Below are positions 8,007 to 15,341 of a stretch of DNA of 32,244 bases, piece by piece. The notes beneath the pieces were generated by a model, which saw only the letters and a list, made by a program, of their open reading frames with translations, made no database searches and was not told where the DNA came from. Made by a program: the position numbers and the translations under genes. Each line of letters begins with the position of its first letter. The stretch's first letter is position 1. The DNA is from an uncultured Eubacteriales bacterium. GTDB taxonomy: Bacteria; Bacillota; Clostridia; Oscillospirales; Oscillospiraceae. The DNA lies in contig URPU01000018.1 of the NCBI GenBank assembly GCA_900549865.1, positions 1 through 32,244 of the forward strand. Direction: 5' to 3'.

Positions 8007-9182
8007 CTACTCCGCCGGGTCATATTCTTTTACCTGCGCTATATTCTCACGGCAGGCGGCGCGCAGCGTCACGACCGCAAGGCCGCCGTTATCCCCCTCC
8101 GTGACGGAGCTTGAAAGCACCACGCCGCGAAGGCCGTCCTCCAGCCGCGCTTCAAGCCGCGCGCCCATCGCCGCCGTGTCTGCCGGAACGGTGCCGGAAA
8201 GCCGGTAAGGGCGAAGCTCCTCAACGACGAGCGTCACCGGCAGGGCAAACAGCCCCCGTATACCGGCATTATAATTATGTATAATTTTATCACATCCGTC
8301 AACAGTATTTCCACTGCTAAAATAAAAATTATACCGTGCCTTTCCGAATTTCAGCGCAAAACGCCTGCGGACCCCGGCGCGTGGCGTTTTCTCCTGCATC
8401 TGCGCGGGGCAGACGGCGCTGAGCTCATACCACGTGTCCGCCGTGACGCCGCCCTGCGCGCGCACACACCGCGCGTCGCGGCTGAGGCTTTCCATCGTGC
8501 CGGAAATGACCGTTTCCCCCGCTGTGACGGACTGCCCCGTTCCGACGAGCGGCGTACCATTGAGCACGGAGAGCCGCCTTATTATCCCCGTGCGCGCGGC
8601 CACTATATCAGCGCCCGCGCTTTCGATATATATCTCCGGCTTCTCCACGCGCTCCTCCACGAGGACAATGGCGCGGGAACCGCTGACGTTGACGGTCATC
8701 CACGCAAGCTCCGGCAGACGCATGAGCATACCGGCGCGGATCATATCCACACTGAGTGCGGGCCAGTATGCGCCGCAGTCCACGCCGCAGTCTGAAAGCG
8801 CGCGAAGCACCTCGCCCTCGCTTAGCTCATCGCAGCCGTAAACGTCGATATCCCATATAAAGAGAGACGAAGCCGCAAGGATGCCGAGCGCCGCGAGAAG
8901 CGACACGAGCAGCCACACATGATTTTTCAAAAAACGGCGGCGCGTGCTTCCCCCGGCTGTGCCGAGCACGGACATATCGCACATGCAGCGGCGCGCGATA
9001 TCCTCCAGCGCCGGGATATCCCGCTCATACACGCAAAAGCGCAGGGTATGATCATCCTCGCATTTCATGTCCCACAGCTCCAGCGCCTGCATGGCGCAGG
9101 CGTTGAGCACCGTCTCCGGAAAAGCGCCGCATACCTCGACGCGGCAGTATCCCCGCATGGTCCTTTCAAGCTTTTTCATCAT
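8007..9182 (-). CDS. yqfD: Sporulation protein YqfD
   Basis: A 391-residue YqfD-family membrane protein of the sporulation programme (in Bacillus expressed in the mother cell under sigma E). A cytoplasmic N-terminal domain (about 1-85) leads to one clear membrane segment (VWLLVSLLAALGILAASSLF, about 89-108). A beta-rich extracytoplasmic part follows, with the FtsQ/POTRA-like start IWDIDVYGCDELSEGEV. The first ATG overlaps the yqfC stop as ATGA and has GGAG 5 nt upstream; a second ATG follows directly. An alternative frame extending to 9509 only runs antiparallel through yqfC in another phase and is not used. The exact role is unknown; a link to an engulfment-channel-type process is speculation. 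Confidence 0.93.
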   Translation of the reverse strand: MMKKLERTMRGYCRVEVCGAFPETVLNACAMQALELWDMKCEDDHTLRFCVYERDIPALEDIARRCMCDMSVLGTAGGSTRRRFLKNHVWLLVSLLAALGILAASSLFIWDIDVYGCDELSEGEVLRALSDCGVDCGAYWPALSVDMIRAGMLMRLPELAWMTVNVSGSRAIVLVEERVEKPEIYIESAGADIVAARTGIIRRLSVLNGTPLVGTGQSVTAGETVISGTMESLSRDARCVRAQGGVTADTWYELSAVCPAQMQEKTPRAGVRRRFALKFGKARYNFYFSSGNTVDGCDKIIHNYNAGIRGLFALPVTLVVEELRPYRLSGTVPADTAAMGARLEARLEDGLRGVVLSSSVTEGDNGGLAVVTLRAACRENIAQVKEYDPAE

Positions 9183-9451
9183 TCCCACTCCAAAGTCTGA
9201 ATACGTCCGCCGATAAGGAGCTGTTCGGACGTCATTACCAACAGGCTGAGGGCGCTGCCGGAAACGGAAAGCTTCCCGCGCGGCAGACGCACGATGATCT
9301 GCGCGTCGCCGTATGAGAGCACACCGCGATGGTTTTCCACAAGGAGCCGCTTGCCCGCAGTGACCGTGACCTTCGCCGCACCGAGAAGCGCATCCTCCGG
9401 CAGCGCCAGCATCTCGGCAAGCGCCTCCGCCCTGTCCATCAGACTTTTCAC
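9179..9451 (-). CDS. yqfC: Sporulation protein YqfC
   Basis: A 90-residue YqfC-family protein. The body EMLALPEDALLGAAKVTVTA followed by GDAQIIVRLPRGKLSVSG matches the small beta-rich YqfC fold, which precedes yqfD in spore formers. The start is a GTG with a textbook GGAGG (9460-9464) 8 nt upstream. The longer reading from an ATG at 9493 would place that ribosome binding site inside the gene and give 14 extra residues not typical of the family. It is the first gene of the minus-strand block and overlaps yqfD by 4 nt. The molecular function is not known. Confidence 0.9.
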   Translation of the reverse strand: MKSLMDRAEALAEMLALPEDALLGAAKVTVTAGKRLLVENHRGVLSYGDAQIIVRLPRGKLSVSGSALSLLVMTSEQLLIGGRIQTLEWE

Positions 9452-9469
9452 CGCCGCCACCTCCAATCT

Positions 9470-9498
9470 GTATAAACCTATGCGCGTGAGCATAGCTT
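9470..9498 (+). promoter_or_regulatory. Possible sigma-E promoter for ylbJ
   Basis: Plus-strand GTATAAA (9470-9476), a 14-bp spacer and CATAGCTT (9491-9498) resemble sigma-E elements (an ATA-type -35 and a CATA-type -10). The predicted transcript start lies near 9505, about 60 nt before ylbJ. This is inferred from motif similarity and from ylbJ being a sporulation gene. Confidence 0.4.
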
Positions 9499-9503
9499 GA
9501 TAC
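9475..9503 (-). promoter_or_regulatory. Possible sigma-E promoter for yqfC operon
   Basis: Minus-strand GTATCAA (9497-9503), a 14-bp spacer and CATAGGTT (9475-9482). It overlaps the plus-strand candidate almost completely, with the two -10 elements facing each other. The dyads CTATGC/GCATAG and TTGATA/TATCAA lie within or next to it. A start near 9468 would leave only a short leader before the yqfC ribosome binding site. Confidence 0.4.
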
Positions 9504-9564
9504 TATCAAAAGTTATATCAAATGATATCAAAGGCCGGGCTGACCGGCAGGAGGCGCAGATAAT

Positions 9565-10527
9565 ATGAAGAAAAGACTTGCCGCAGCGGGGGCGCTGTGC
9601 GCGTTTGCCGTGCTCATCCTGACCCCGGCGGAGGCGGCGGAGAGCTGCCGGTACGCCCTTTCCCTGTGCGCAGAGCTGATAATACCGTCGCTGTTCCCTT
9701 TTTTCGTGCTGTCCATACTTCTGAACAGGCTGGGGCTTCCGGCAATGCTGGGGCGCCTGGCCGCGCCGCTGGGGCGTATGCTCGGCGTGTCGGGCACGGG
9801 CTGCACGGCGCTGATAATGGGGCTGTGCGGCGGGTATCCGCTGGGCGCGGCTTACATCGCGGACATGCACGAAAGCGGCGCGATAGACCAGAACGAGGCG
9901 GAACGGCTCCTCGGCTTCTGCAACAACTCCGGGCCGGCCTTTATAATCGGGGCCGTGGGCGCGGGCGTATTCGCATCGTCAAAGGCGGGGGTGTATCTAT
10001 ACTGCATACATACCGGCGCGGCGGTGCTGACGGGGCTTATAATGCGCCGCCGCGGCGGACAAGCTGCGCCATGTGCACCGACTCATAACTCCGCCGCGGA
10101 AGCGCCGTTTTCACAGGCGCTGCCGGAGGCCGTGAAGCAGGCCACGATATCCATCATAAACGTATGCGGCTTTGCCGTGTGCTTCACGGTGCTTATAGGG
10201 CTTCTCGACGCGGACGGTTTTTTCTCCCTCGCCGTGGGGCGCATTTCTGCGCTGACCGGGCTTGAGCTGCATTGGGTGCGCGCGCTTCTGACGGGACTGC
10301 TGGAGCTGAGCAGCGGCGCGGGCGCGATGCGCGGCCTCGCGGTGAGTCCGGCAAATCTGGCACTGGCGGCGTTCATACTCGGCTGGGGCGGTGTATCCGT
10401 GCACTTTCAGACGATGGCGCTCATTGCGGGAAGCGATATAAAAGGCGCCCTGCATTTTGCAGGACGCCTGATAAGCGCCGTGACAGGGGCCGCGGCCGCC
10501 TATCTCATGTATTTTATTATCGCGTGA
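9565..10527 (+). CDS. ylbJ: Sporulation integral membrane protein YlbJ (nucleoside-recognition/gate domain)
   Basis: A 320-residue polytopic membrane protein with two gate (nucleoside-recognition) regions. Landmarks are LIIPSLFPFFVLSILLNRLG (about 38-57), GLCGGYPLGAAYIADM (near 87) and NNSGPAFIIGAVGAGVF (near 118). A second gate-type repeat is ISIINVCGFAVCFTVLIGLL (about 195). This pattern is typical of YlbJ, required in Bacillus for normal spore cortex formation; the transported molecule is unknown. The ATG has AGGAGG 10 nt upstream. It is divergent from yqfC across 113 bp, so two sporulation genes share one control region. Its last 90 nt contain the terminator of the convergent phosphohexomutase operon. 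Confidence 0.88.
   Translation: MKKRLAAAGALCAFAVLILTPAEAAESCRYALSLCAELIIPSLFPFFVLSILLNRLGLPAMLGRLAAPLGRMLGVSGTGCTALIMGLCGGYPLGAAYIADMHESGAIDQNEAERLLGFCNNSGPAFIIGAVGAGVFASSKAGVYLYCIHTGAAVLTGLIMRRRGGQAAPCAPTHNSAAEAPFSQALPEAVKQATISIINVCGFAVCFTVLIGLLDADGFFSLAVGRISALTGLELHWVRALLTGLLELSSGAGAMRGLAVSPANLALAAFILGWGGVSVHFQTMALIAGSDIKGALHFAGRLISAVTGAAAAYLMYFIIA
10432..10468 (-). terminator. Rho-independent terminator of the murA-phosphohexomutase operon, inside ylbJ
   Basis: Read on the minus strand, GGCGTCCTGCA pairs with TGCAGGGCGCC (11-bp stem, one mismatch, 3-nt loop). TTTTATATCGC follows. It lies about 60-100 nt past the phosphohexomutase stop, within the 3' coding part of ylbJ on the other strand. 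In the plus direction no T-tract follows. Confidence 0.75.
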
Positions 10528-10530
10528 AGC

Positions 10531-12261
10531 TCACTTTCGCAGCGTGTCGGCGAACTTCTGATACTTTGCAACGCAGGCATCGCATGCGGCCTTATCCTTG
10601 CCGCGCGCGAGAACGTAGACCTTTATCTTCGGCTCCGTTCCGGAGGGGCGGATTATGAAGCTGCATCCGTCGGCAAGCTCAAAGTACAGCACGTTGGAAC
10701 CGGCAATGGGCGTTTTATCGACCTTGCCAAGCCCGGCGACCCAGATGCTGCCGTCGGAATAGTCTCTTATGCGGATGACCTCTTCCCCGGCGATCTCCTT
10801 GGGCGGCTGAGTGCGCAGCGTGCTCATGAGCGCGGCCATCTTCTCAAGCCCGTCAAGGCCGGGCATGACGAGGTTTATGGTCTTTTCCTCAAACCAGCCG
10901 TACTTTTCATAAAGGGCGTTGATCGCATCGAGCAGGGTCATGCCCTTCTTATGATAGAATGCCGCCATTTCGGCAACGAGCATCGCCGCCGTGACCGCGT
11001 CCTTATCGCGCACATAGTCGCCGCACATGTAGCCGTAGCTTTCTTCAAAGGCGAAGATATACTTGTATGTTCCCGCCGCCGTCCACTCGGCGATACGCTC
11101 CGCCATGAACTTGAAGCCGGTAAAGGTGTCCTCAAAGTGGACGCCGTTGGCCTCGGCGACGGTGCGCGCCATGGCCGTCGTGACGATGCTGGCGACGGTG
11201 CCGGGGTTGGCCGGCATGGTGCCGCGCTCCTTGCGGGCGGCGATGATGTAGTCCAGAAGCAGCACGCCGAGCTGGTTGCCGGTGATGGTGACGTAATTGC
11301 CGTCCGCGTCGCGCACCATAGTGCCGATACGGTCAGAGTCGGGGTCGGTGCCGATGATGAGGTTGCTGTCCACCTTCTTGGCGAGATCGACCGCCAGATA
11401 GAAGCCCTCCGGGTTTTCGGGGTTGGGGCTTTCGACCGTGGGGAAGCTCCCGTCGATGACCATCTGCTGCTCAACAGGGTAAAGGTGCTTTATGCCGAGA
11501 CGCCTGAGCGCTTCCGGCACGAGCTTATACCCGCAGCCGTGGAACGGCGTATACACGATGCGAAGATCGTCCGCCACCTCGCGCACGACGTCCTTATTGA
11601 CGGCCTGCTCAAGCACGCAGCGGAGGAATTCCTCATCCGTTTCCGCACCGATCATTTCAATGCTTCCGTCAGCCACGGCCTTGTCAAAGTCGCAGGACTT
11701 GAAGCCGGTGAAGATGTCTATCGCCTCCATCTGCTTTGCGATGGCCTCTGCCTTATGCGGGGGAAGCTGTGCGCCGTCGGACCAGTAGACCTTATAGCCG
11801 TTATACTCCTTGGGGTTGTGGCTGGCGGTGATATTGAGGCCCGCCGTCGTGCCGTAGTGCAGCACAGCAAAGCTCAGCTCCGGCGTGGGGCGCAGGCTGT
11901 CGAAGAAGCGGACGTGGATGCCGTTGGCGGCCATGACGCACGCGGCCTCCTTGGCGAAGGTCACGCCGTTGATGCGGCAGTCGTGCGCGATGACGATGCC
12001 CTTGTCCATGGCTTCCTTACCCTCGGCACAGATGACGTTGGCGAAGGCCTGCGTCGCGTGGCGGATGATGTGCACGTTCATGTTGTGCAGCCCGAGCTTC
12101 ATCGTGCCGCGCAGACCGGCCGTGCCGAACTCAAGCGGGGCAAAGAAGCGGTTTTTTATTTCCTGATCGTCGCCGCTGATGGCGTCCAGCTCCGCCCATT
12201 CCTTCTCGCTGAGCGCGGGGCTGTCCAGCCAGCGCTCGTACTCTTCCTTATAATTCCTCAT
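10531..12261 (-). CDS. Alpha-phosphohexomutase (phosphoglucomutase/phosphomannomutase)
   Basis: A 576-residue alpha-D-phosphohexomutase that interconverts hexose 1- and 6-phosphates (glucose and/or mannose). The phosphoserine loop TASHNPKEYNGYK carries the serine at 147. The metal loop GTDPDSDR lies at 304-311, the sugar-binding loop FEESYG at 405-410 and the phosphate loop RPSGTEPKIK near 545. The length fits the long PGM2/PgcA-like branch, which in Bacillus supplies glucose-1-phosphate for UDP-glucose and envelope glycopolymers. I leave the symbol blank because glucose versus mannose preference is not readable. The start has AAGGAGG 6 nt upstream and overlaps the preceding small gene by 14 nt. 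The 3' end lies 3 nt from the ylbJ stop (convergent). Confidence 0.94.
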   Translation of the reverse strand: MRNYKEEYERWLDSPALSEKEWAELDAISGDDQEIKNRFFAPLEFGTAGLRGTMKLGLHNMNVHIIRHATQAFANVICAEGKEAMDKGIVIAHDCRINGVTFAKEAACVMAANGIHVRFFDSLRPTPELSFAVLHYGTTAGLNITASHNPKEYNGYKVYWSDGAQLPPHKAEAIAKQMEAIDIFTGFKSCDFDKAVADGSIEMIGAETDEEFLRCVLEQAVNKDVVREVADDLRIVYTPFHGCGYKLVPEALRRLGIKHLYPVEQQMVIDGSFPTVESPNPENPEGFYLAVDLAKKVDSNLIIGTDPDSDRIGTMVRDADGNYVTITGNQLGVLLLDYIIAARKERGTMPANPGTVASIVTTAMARTVAEANGVHFEDTFTGFKFMAERIAEWTAAGTYKYIFAFEESYGYMCGDYVRDKDAVTAAMLVAEMAAFYHKKGMTLLDAINALYEKYGWFEEKTINLVMPGLDGLEKMAALMSTLRTQPPKEIAGEEVIRIRDYSDGSIWVAGLGKVDKTPIAGSNVLYFELADGCSFIIRPSGTEPKIKVYVLARGKDKAACDACVAKYQKFADTLRK

Positions 12262-12565
12262 TGTTTTCCTCCTTGCATAATTCTATTGCATCCTCCAATA
12301 GACTCTCAGGGACATATATATCAGTTCCCTGCCCGCTCATCCCCAGCACGACGCGGCCAAAGCCGCCGTCACCGGGATACATGCGCAGACATGGGATATT
12401 GTACGCCTCAAGCATGTTTATCCGAAGCTCGTCGCCCATGTCAAGATTCTTGCAGTTGCACAGGAAGGCAGGCTTCTCCGGCTGTCCGTTTTCATCCTTC
12501 GGCCAGCGGGAAAGCAGCTCCCCCTGTATGGCGCGCCCCCAATCGGCGCTCAAATTTTCTCCCAT
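12248..12565 (-). CDS. Small DUF2007-like protein
   Basis: A 105-residue soluble protein. Its C-terminal two-thirds (NMLEAYNIPCLRMYPGDGGF, then DIYVPESLLEDAIELCKE) resemble the DUF2007 'putative signal-transducing' fold. In such proteins a helix with a conserved 'L-x-x-x-x-I-P' is followed by 'V-P-x-x-x-x-x-A'. Two nearby cysteines (LCNCKN) occur in the middle. The ATG has GGAG 6 nt upstream; eight extra codons from 12589 are not needed. It sits between rlmH and the phosphohexomutase and overlaps the latter, so it is part of the murA operon. Function is unknown; the family call is by eye. Confidence 0.7.
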   Translation of the reverse strand: MGENLSADWGRAIQGELLSRWPKDENGQPEKPAFLCNCKNLDMGDELRINMLEAYNIPCLRMYPGDGGFGRVVLGMSGQGTDIYVPESLLEDAIELCKEENNEEL

Positions 12566-12585
12566 ATGACGCTCCTTTCCGGCGT

Positions 12586-13068
12586 TCATTTGTGGTATCT
12601 GGAACCCTCGTTTATTTTAAAGCCTCTGTATATCTGCTCAATAAGCATCACGCGCGCAAGATGGTGCGGAAAGGTCATTTCCGACATGCTAAGGCGCATA
12701 TCGGCGCGCCTTTTCACGCCCTCATCCAGCCCGAAGGAGCCGCCGACAACAAAGCACAGCTTCGACCGCCCGGAGGCGGCGCAGCCGGAAATAAGCCCGG
12801 CCATCCCCTCGCTTTTCATCTGCCGCCCTTCCACGCACATGGCAACAGTATACGCCCCGGCGGGAATGTTCTTCATTATCTCCGCCGCCTCACGGCTGAG
12901 AGCGGTGTCTATCTCCTTTTGCGACGGCACGTCGCCGAGGCGCTGCTCGGCAAGCTCGACGCATTCAAGGCGGCAGTACGCCTGAAGGCGCTTTGCATAT
13001 TCGGAAAAAGCGTCGATATAAAAGCGCTCACGCATTTTTCCGACGCATATGAGCCTTACAGACAGCAT
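12586..13068 (-). CDS. rlmH: 23S rRNA (pseudouridine1915-N3)-methyltransferase RlmH
   Basis: A 160-residue SPOUT methyltransferase that modifies pseudouridine 1915 of 23S rRNA on assembled 70S ribosomes. The glycine-rich SAM-binding knot LCFVVGGSFGLDEGV (about 105-119) and the family tail IEQIYRGFKINEGSRYHK are present. The length is normal. The start has GGGAG 8 nt upstream and overlaps the end of the walJ-type gene by 13 nt. RlmH next to a YycJ/WalJ hydrolase is also seen in Bacillus-type genomes. Confidence 0.97.
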   Translation of the reverse strand: MLSVRLICVGKMRERFYIDAFSEYAKRLQAYCRLECVELAEQRLGDVPSQKEIDTALSREAAEIMKNIPAGAYTVAMCVEGRQMKSEGMAGLISGCAASGRSKLCFVVGGSFGLDEGVKRRADMRLSMSEMTFPHHLARVMLIEQIYRGFKINEGSRYHK

Positions 13069-13841
13069 TTTTCGCTCTCCCCAACTTCAAACTCGGCAAA
13101 GCCGGACACCGGCGCGCAGGCAAGCTGCACATCCAGCCCCGCAAGCGCGGCCTCCGCCGCGGCGAGCGCATGGCGCGGCGTATTATTCGTCTGGCTGAGA
13201 TGGCCGAGGATGACCCGGCGCGTGCCGGAGGCGGCAAGCGTGCGGGCGAGCGCGGCGCAGCTTTCATTGGAAAGATGCCCCGTATCGGAAAGTATGCGGC
13301 GCTTGAGATAGACGGGATACGGCCCGTCGCACAGAAGGCGCACGTCATGGTTGGCCTCGATGAGCACGGTGTCCGCCCCGGTAAGCGCGGTCTCTATCTC
13401 CTGCGTGACGCAGCCCGTGTCCGTGGCGAGGGCAAAGCAGCCCGCGCCCTCTATCCTGTAGCCGACGCTTTCATCGGTGTCGTGGCTGGTGTGGAACGCG
13501 CGCACGGTGAACGCACCAAGCGTAAATTCCTCCCCGACGGGGATGATATTCATATGCCCATCGGCCTCCGGAAGCATCCCGAGGACGCGGTTTGCCACGG
13601 TATGCGGCGCGTAGAGCGCGACGTCATAGTGCTTGAGAAGCATTTTCAGCCCGGAAATATGATCGGAGTGCTCATGCGTAATGAGCACTCCGCCGATATC
13701 TCGCATTGTAAGTCCTGCCTGCGCAAGAGAGCTGACTATCCTGCGCATGGAAATTCCGGCGTCAAGCAATATATTGGTGCTGCCCTGTGAGACGAGAAGG
13801 CAGTTACCGCTGGAACTGCTGGCAAATACGCAAACTTTCAT
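13056..13841 (-). CDS. walJ: Metallo-beta-lactamase-fold hydrolase, WalJ/YycJ type
   Basis: A 261-residue MBL-fold protein starting MKVCVFASSSSGNCLLVS, the usual N-terminus of the YycJ/WalJ (VicX) group. The metal motif THEHSDH has H56, H58, D60 and H61. Later ligands include the histidine in AFHTSHDTDESVGY and the aspartate in LATDTGCV. WalJ homologues are probable nucleases linked to cell-wall/replication coordination, but the WalRK genes are not in this window. The ATG overlaps the murA stop (TGATG) and no strong ribosome binding site is seen, so translation is probably coupled. The symbol is assigned by similarity of fold and neighbourhood. Confidence 0.88.
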   Translation of the reverse strand: MKVCVFASSSSGNCLLVSQGSTNILLDAGISMRRIVSSLAQAGLTMRDIGGVLITHEHSDHISGLKMLLKHYDVALYAPHTVANRVLGMLPEADGHMNIIPVGEEFTLGAFTVRAFHTSHDTDESVGYRIEGAGCFALATDTGCVTQEIETALTGADTVLIEANHDVRLLCDGPYPVYLKRRILSDTGHLSNESCAALARTLAASGTRRVILGHLSQTNNTPRHALAAAEAALAGLDVQLACAPVSGFAEFEVGESEKCCL

Positions 13842-15145
13842 CAGGAGACGGAGATCACCTTTTCACTCCCGTCCTGCTCGTCCGGGAAGCTGACTATCTC
13901 AATATCGGCCCCAAGGCGCCTGAGCTTGCCAACAAAGTTTTCATAGCCGCGCTCGATATAGTGGATATCCTCCACCTGTGTGACGCCGGAGGCGCACATG
14001 CCGGCAATGACCATTGCCGCGCCCGCGCGCAGGTCGCAGGCCATGACGGGCGCGCCCGTCAGGCGCGTGCCGCCCTCGATGATGGCGACGCGGCCATCCA
14101 CCTGGATCTCAGCGCCCATCTTGCGAAGCTCATTCACATATTTGAAGCGGTTGTCGTATATCCCCTCCGTAATGACGGAGGTACCCGCGGCAAGGCACAG
14201 CAGCACGCCCATCTGCGGCTGCATATCCGTGGGGAAACCGGGGTAAGGAAGCGTTTTTACATTCGCGCGGCGAAGCGTGCTTGCGCCCTTGACGAGCACG
14301 GAGTCCTCATACTCCTGCACGATGGTGCCCGTCTCGCGGAGCTTTGCACTGATGCACTCAAGATGCTTGGGAATGACGTTCTTCACAAGCACCTCACCGC
14401 CGGTGGCGGCCGCGGCGACCATATACGTGCCGGCCTCTATCTGGTCGGGGATGATTGTGTACGTTCCGCCGTGGAGCCTGTCAACGCCGTTTACCTTCAC
14501 GGTGTCAGTTCCCGCGCCGCGCACGTCCGCCCCCATGGAGTTGAGGAAATTCGCCAGATCGACGATGTGCGGCTCACGCGCCGCGTTTTCGATTATCGTG
14601 CGCCCCTGCGCAAGCGTCGCGGCGAGAATGATATTCATCGTCGCGCCGACGGAGACCTTGTCAAGGTATATCCGCGCGCCGTGGAGCCGCCCGCCGGCCG
14701 CGTCCGCATAGACAAAGCCGTTTTTCACATCGACAGCCGCGCCGAGGGCCGTCATGCCCTTTATATGCTGGTCTATCGGGCGCACGCCGAAATTGCAGCC
14801 GCCGGGCATAGTCGTCTTGGCGCTGCCGAAGCGGCCAAGCATAGCGCCGATGAGGTAATACGACGCCCTTATCTTGCGCATAAGCTCATACGGGGCATCC
14901 TGAAGATGCACGTCCGTGCAGTCTATCTCGACCACTGAGCTGTTTATATATCTGACACGCGCGCCCAGCTCCGACAGGATAGTGAGCAGCATGTCGGTAT
15001 CGCTTATCTGGGGAAGATTTTCTATCCGGCAGACGCCGTCCACCATCAGGGCGGCGGGGATTATGGCGACAGCCGCGTTCTTCGCGCCACTTATCTCCAC
15101 CTCGCCGTGGAGCGTCGTACCGCCGTTTATAACGTATTTATCCAA
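13841..15145 (-). CDS. murA: UDP-N-acetylglucosamine 1-carboxyvinyltransferase MurA
   Basis: A 434-residue MurA, which transfers enolpyruvate to UDP-GlcNAc in the first committed step of peptidoglycan synthesis. The N-terminus DKYVINGGTTLHGEVEISGA contains the catalytic-site lysine (K22 in AKNAA). The mobile loop PGGCNFG carries C117, the residue attacked by fosfomycin, so the enzyme should be of the fosfomycin-sensitive cysteine type. The best start is a TTG at 15145 with GGAAGG 8 nt upstream; it gives the usual MDKYVI beginning. The in-frame GTG two codons before is too close to that site. It is first in a five-gene operon with a promoter at 15202-15230. Confidence 0.96.
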   Translation of the reverse strand: MDKYVINGGTTLHGEVEISGAKNAAVAIIPAALMVDGVCRIENLPQISDTDMLLTILSELGARVRYINSSVVEIDCTDVHLQDAPYELMRKIRASYYLIGAMLGRFGSAKTTMPGGCNFGVRPIDQHIKGMTALGAAVDVKNGFVYADAAGGRLHGARIYLDKVSVGATMNIILAATLAQGRTIIENAAREPHIVDLANFLNSMGADVRGAGTDTVKVNGVDRLHGGTYTIIPDQIEAGTYMVAAAATGGEVLVKNVIPKHLECISAKLRETGTIVQEYEDSVLVKGASTLRRANVKTLPYPGFPTDMQPQMGVLLCLAAGTSVITEGIYDNRFKYVNELRKMGAEIQVDGRVAIIEGGTRLTGAPVMACDLRAGAAMVIAGMCASGVTQVEDIHYIERGYENFVGKLRRLGADIEIVSFPDEQDGSEKVISVS

Positions 15146-15201
15146 AATGTGCACCTTCCAATACTTTTGCGTGCATCTGCAAATAGACCCACACGGGCAA
15201 G

Positions 15202-15230
15202 ATTCTACCACACACCATATAAAATAGCAA
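15202..15230 (-). promoter_or_regulatory. Promoter of the murA operon
   Basis: Minus-strand TTGCTA (15225-15230), a 17-bp spacer and TAGAAT (15202-15207), with a TGG extension directly before the -10. It is about 57 nt upstream of the murA start. This is a strong-looking sigma-A promoter. Confidence 0.7.
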
Positions 15231-15279
15231 CTGTTTTCTGCCGCAGCGCGGGATTTTGCGCCGCACGCGGCAAAAATGC

Positions 15280-15308
15280 TTGATATTCACGGCCAAACGC
15301 GGTATTCT
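15280..15308 (+). promoter_or_regulatory. Promoter of the moa operon
   Basis: Plus-strand TTGATA (15280-15285), a 17-bp spacer and TATTCT (15303-15308), about 34 nt before the moaA ATG. The preceding GC-rich segment (15240-15270) can fold locally. The leader is too short for a molybdenum cofactor riboswitch, and I do not see one. Confidence 0.55.
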
Positions 15309-15341
15309 GATAAAACAAAACGACAAAGGGAACAAACACAA

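Noticed and set aside
9183..9509. N-terminal extension of the yqfD frame
   Set aside because: The extension overlaps yqfC in another phase. The ATGA junction with GGAG gives a better start and the family length.
10951..13311. 786-codon plus-strand open frame
   Set aside because: It is a shadow across the phosphohexomutase, DUF2007-like, rlmH and walJ genes. The protein is Arg/His/Ala-rich without motifs.
15240..15341. Possible molybdenum cofactor riboswitch before moaA
   Set aside because: The promoter candidate lies only about 34 nt from the ATG, leaving no room for the aptamer. The GC-rich fold upstream lies before the transcript start.
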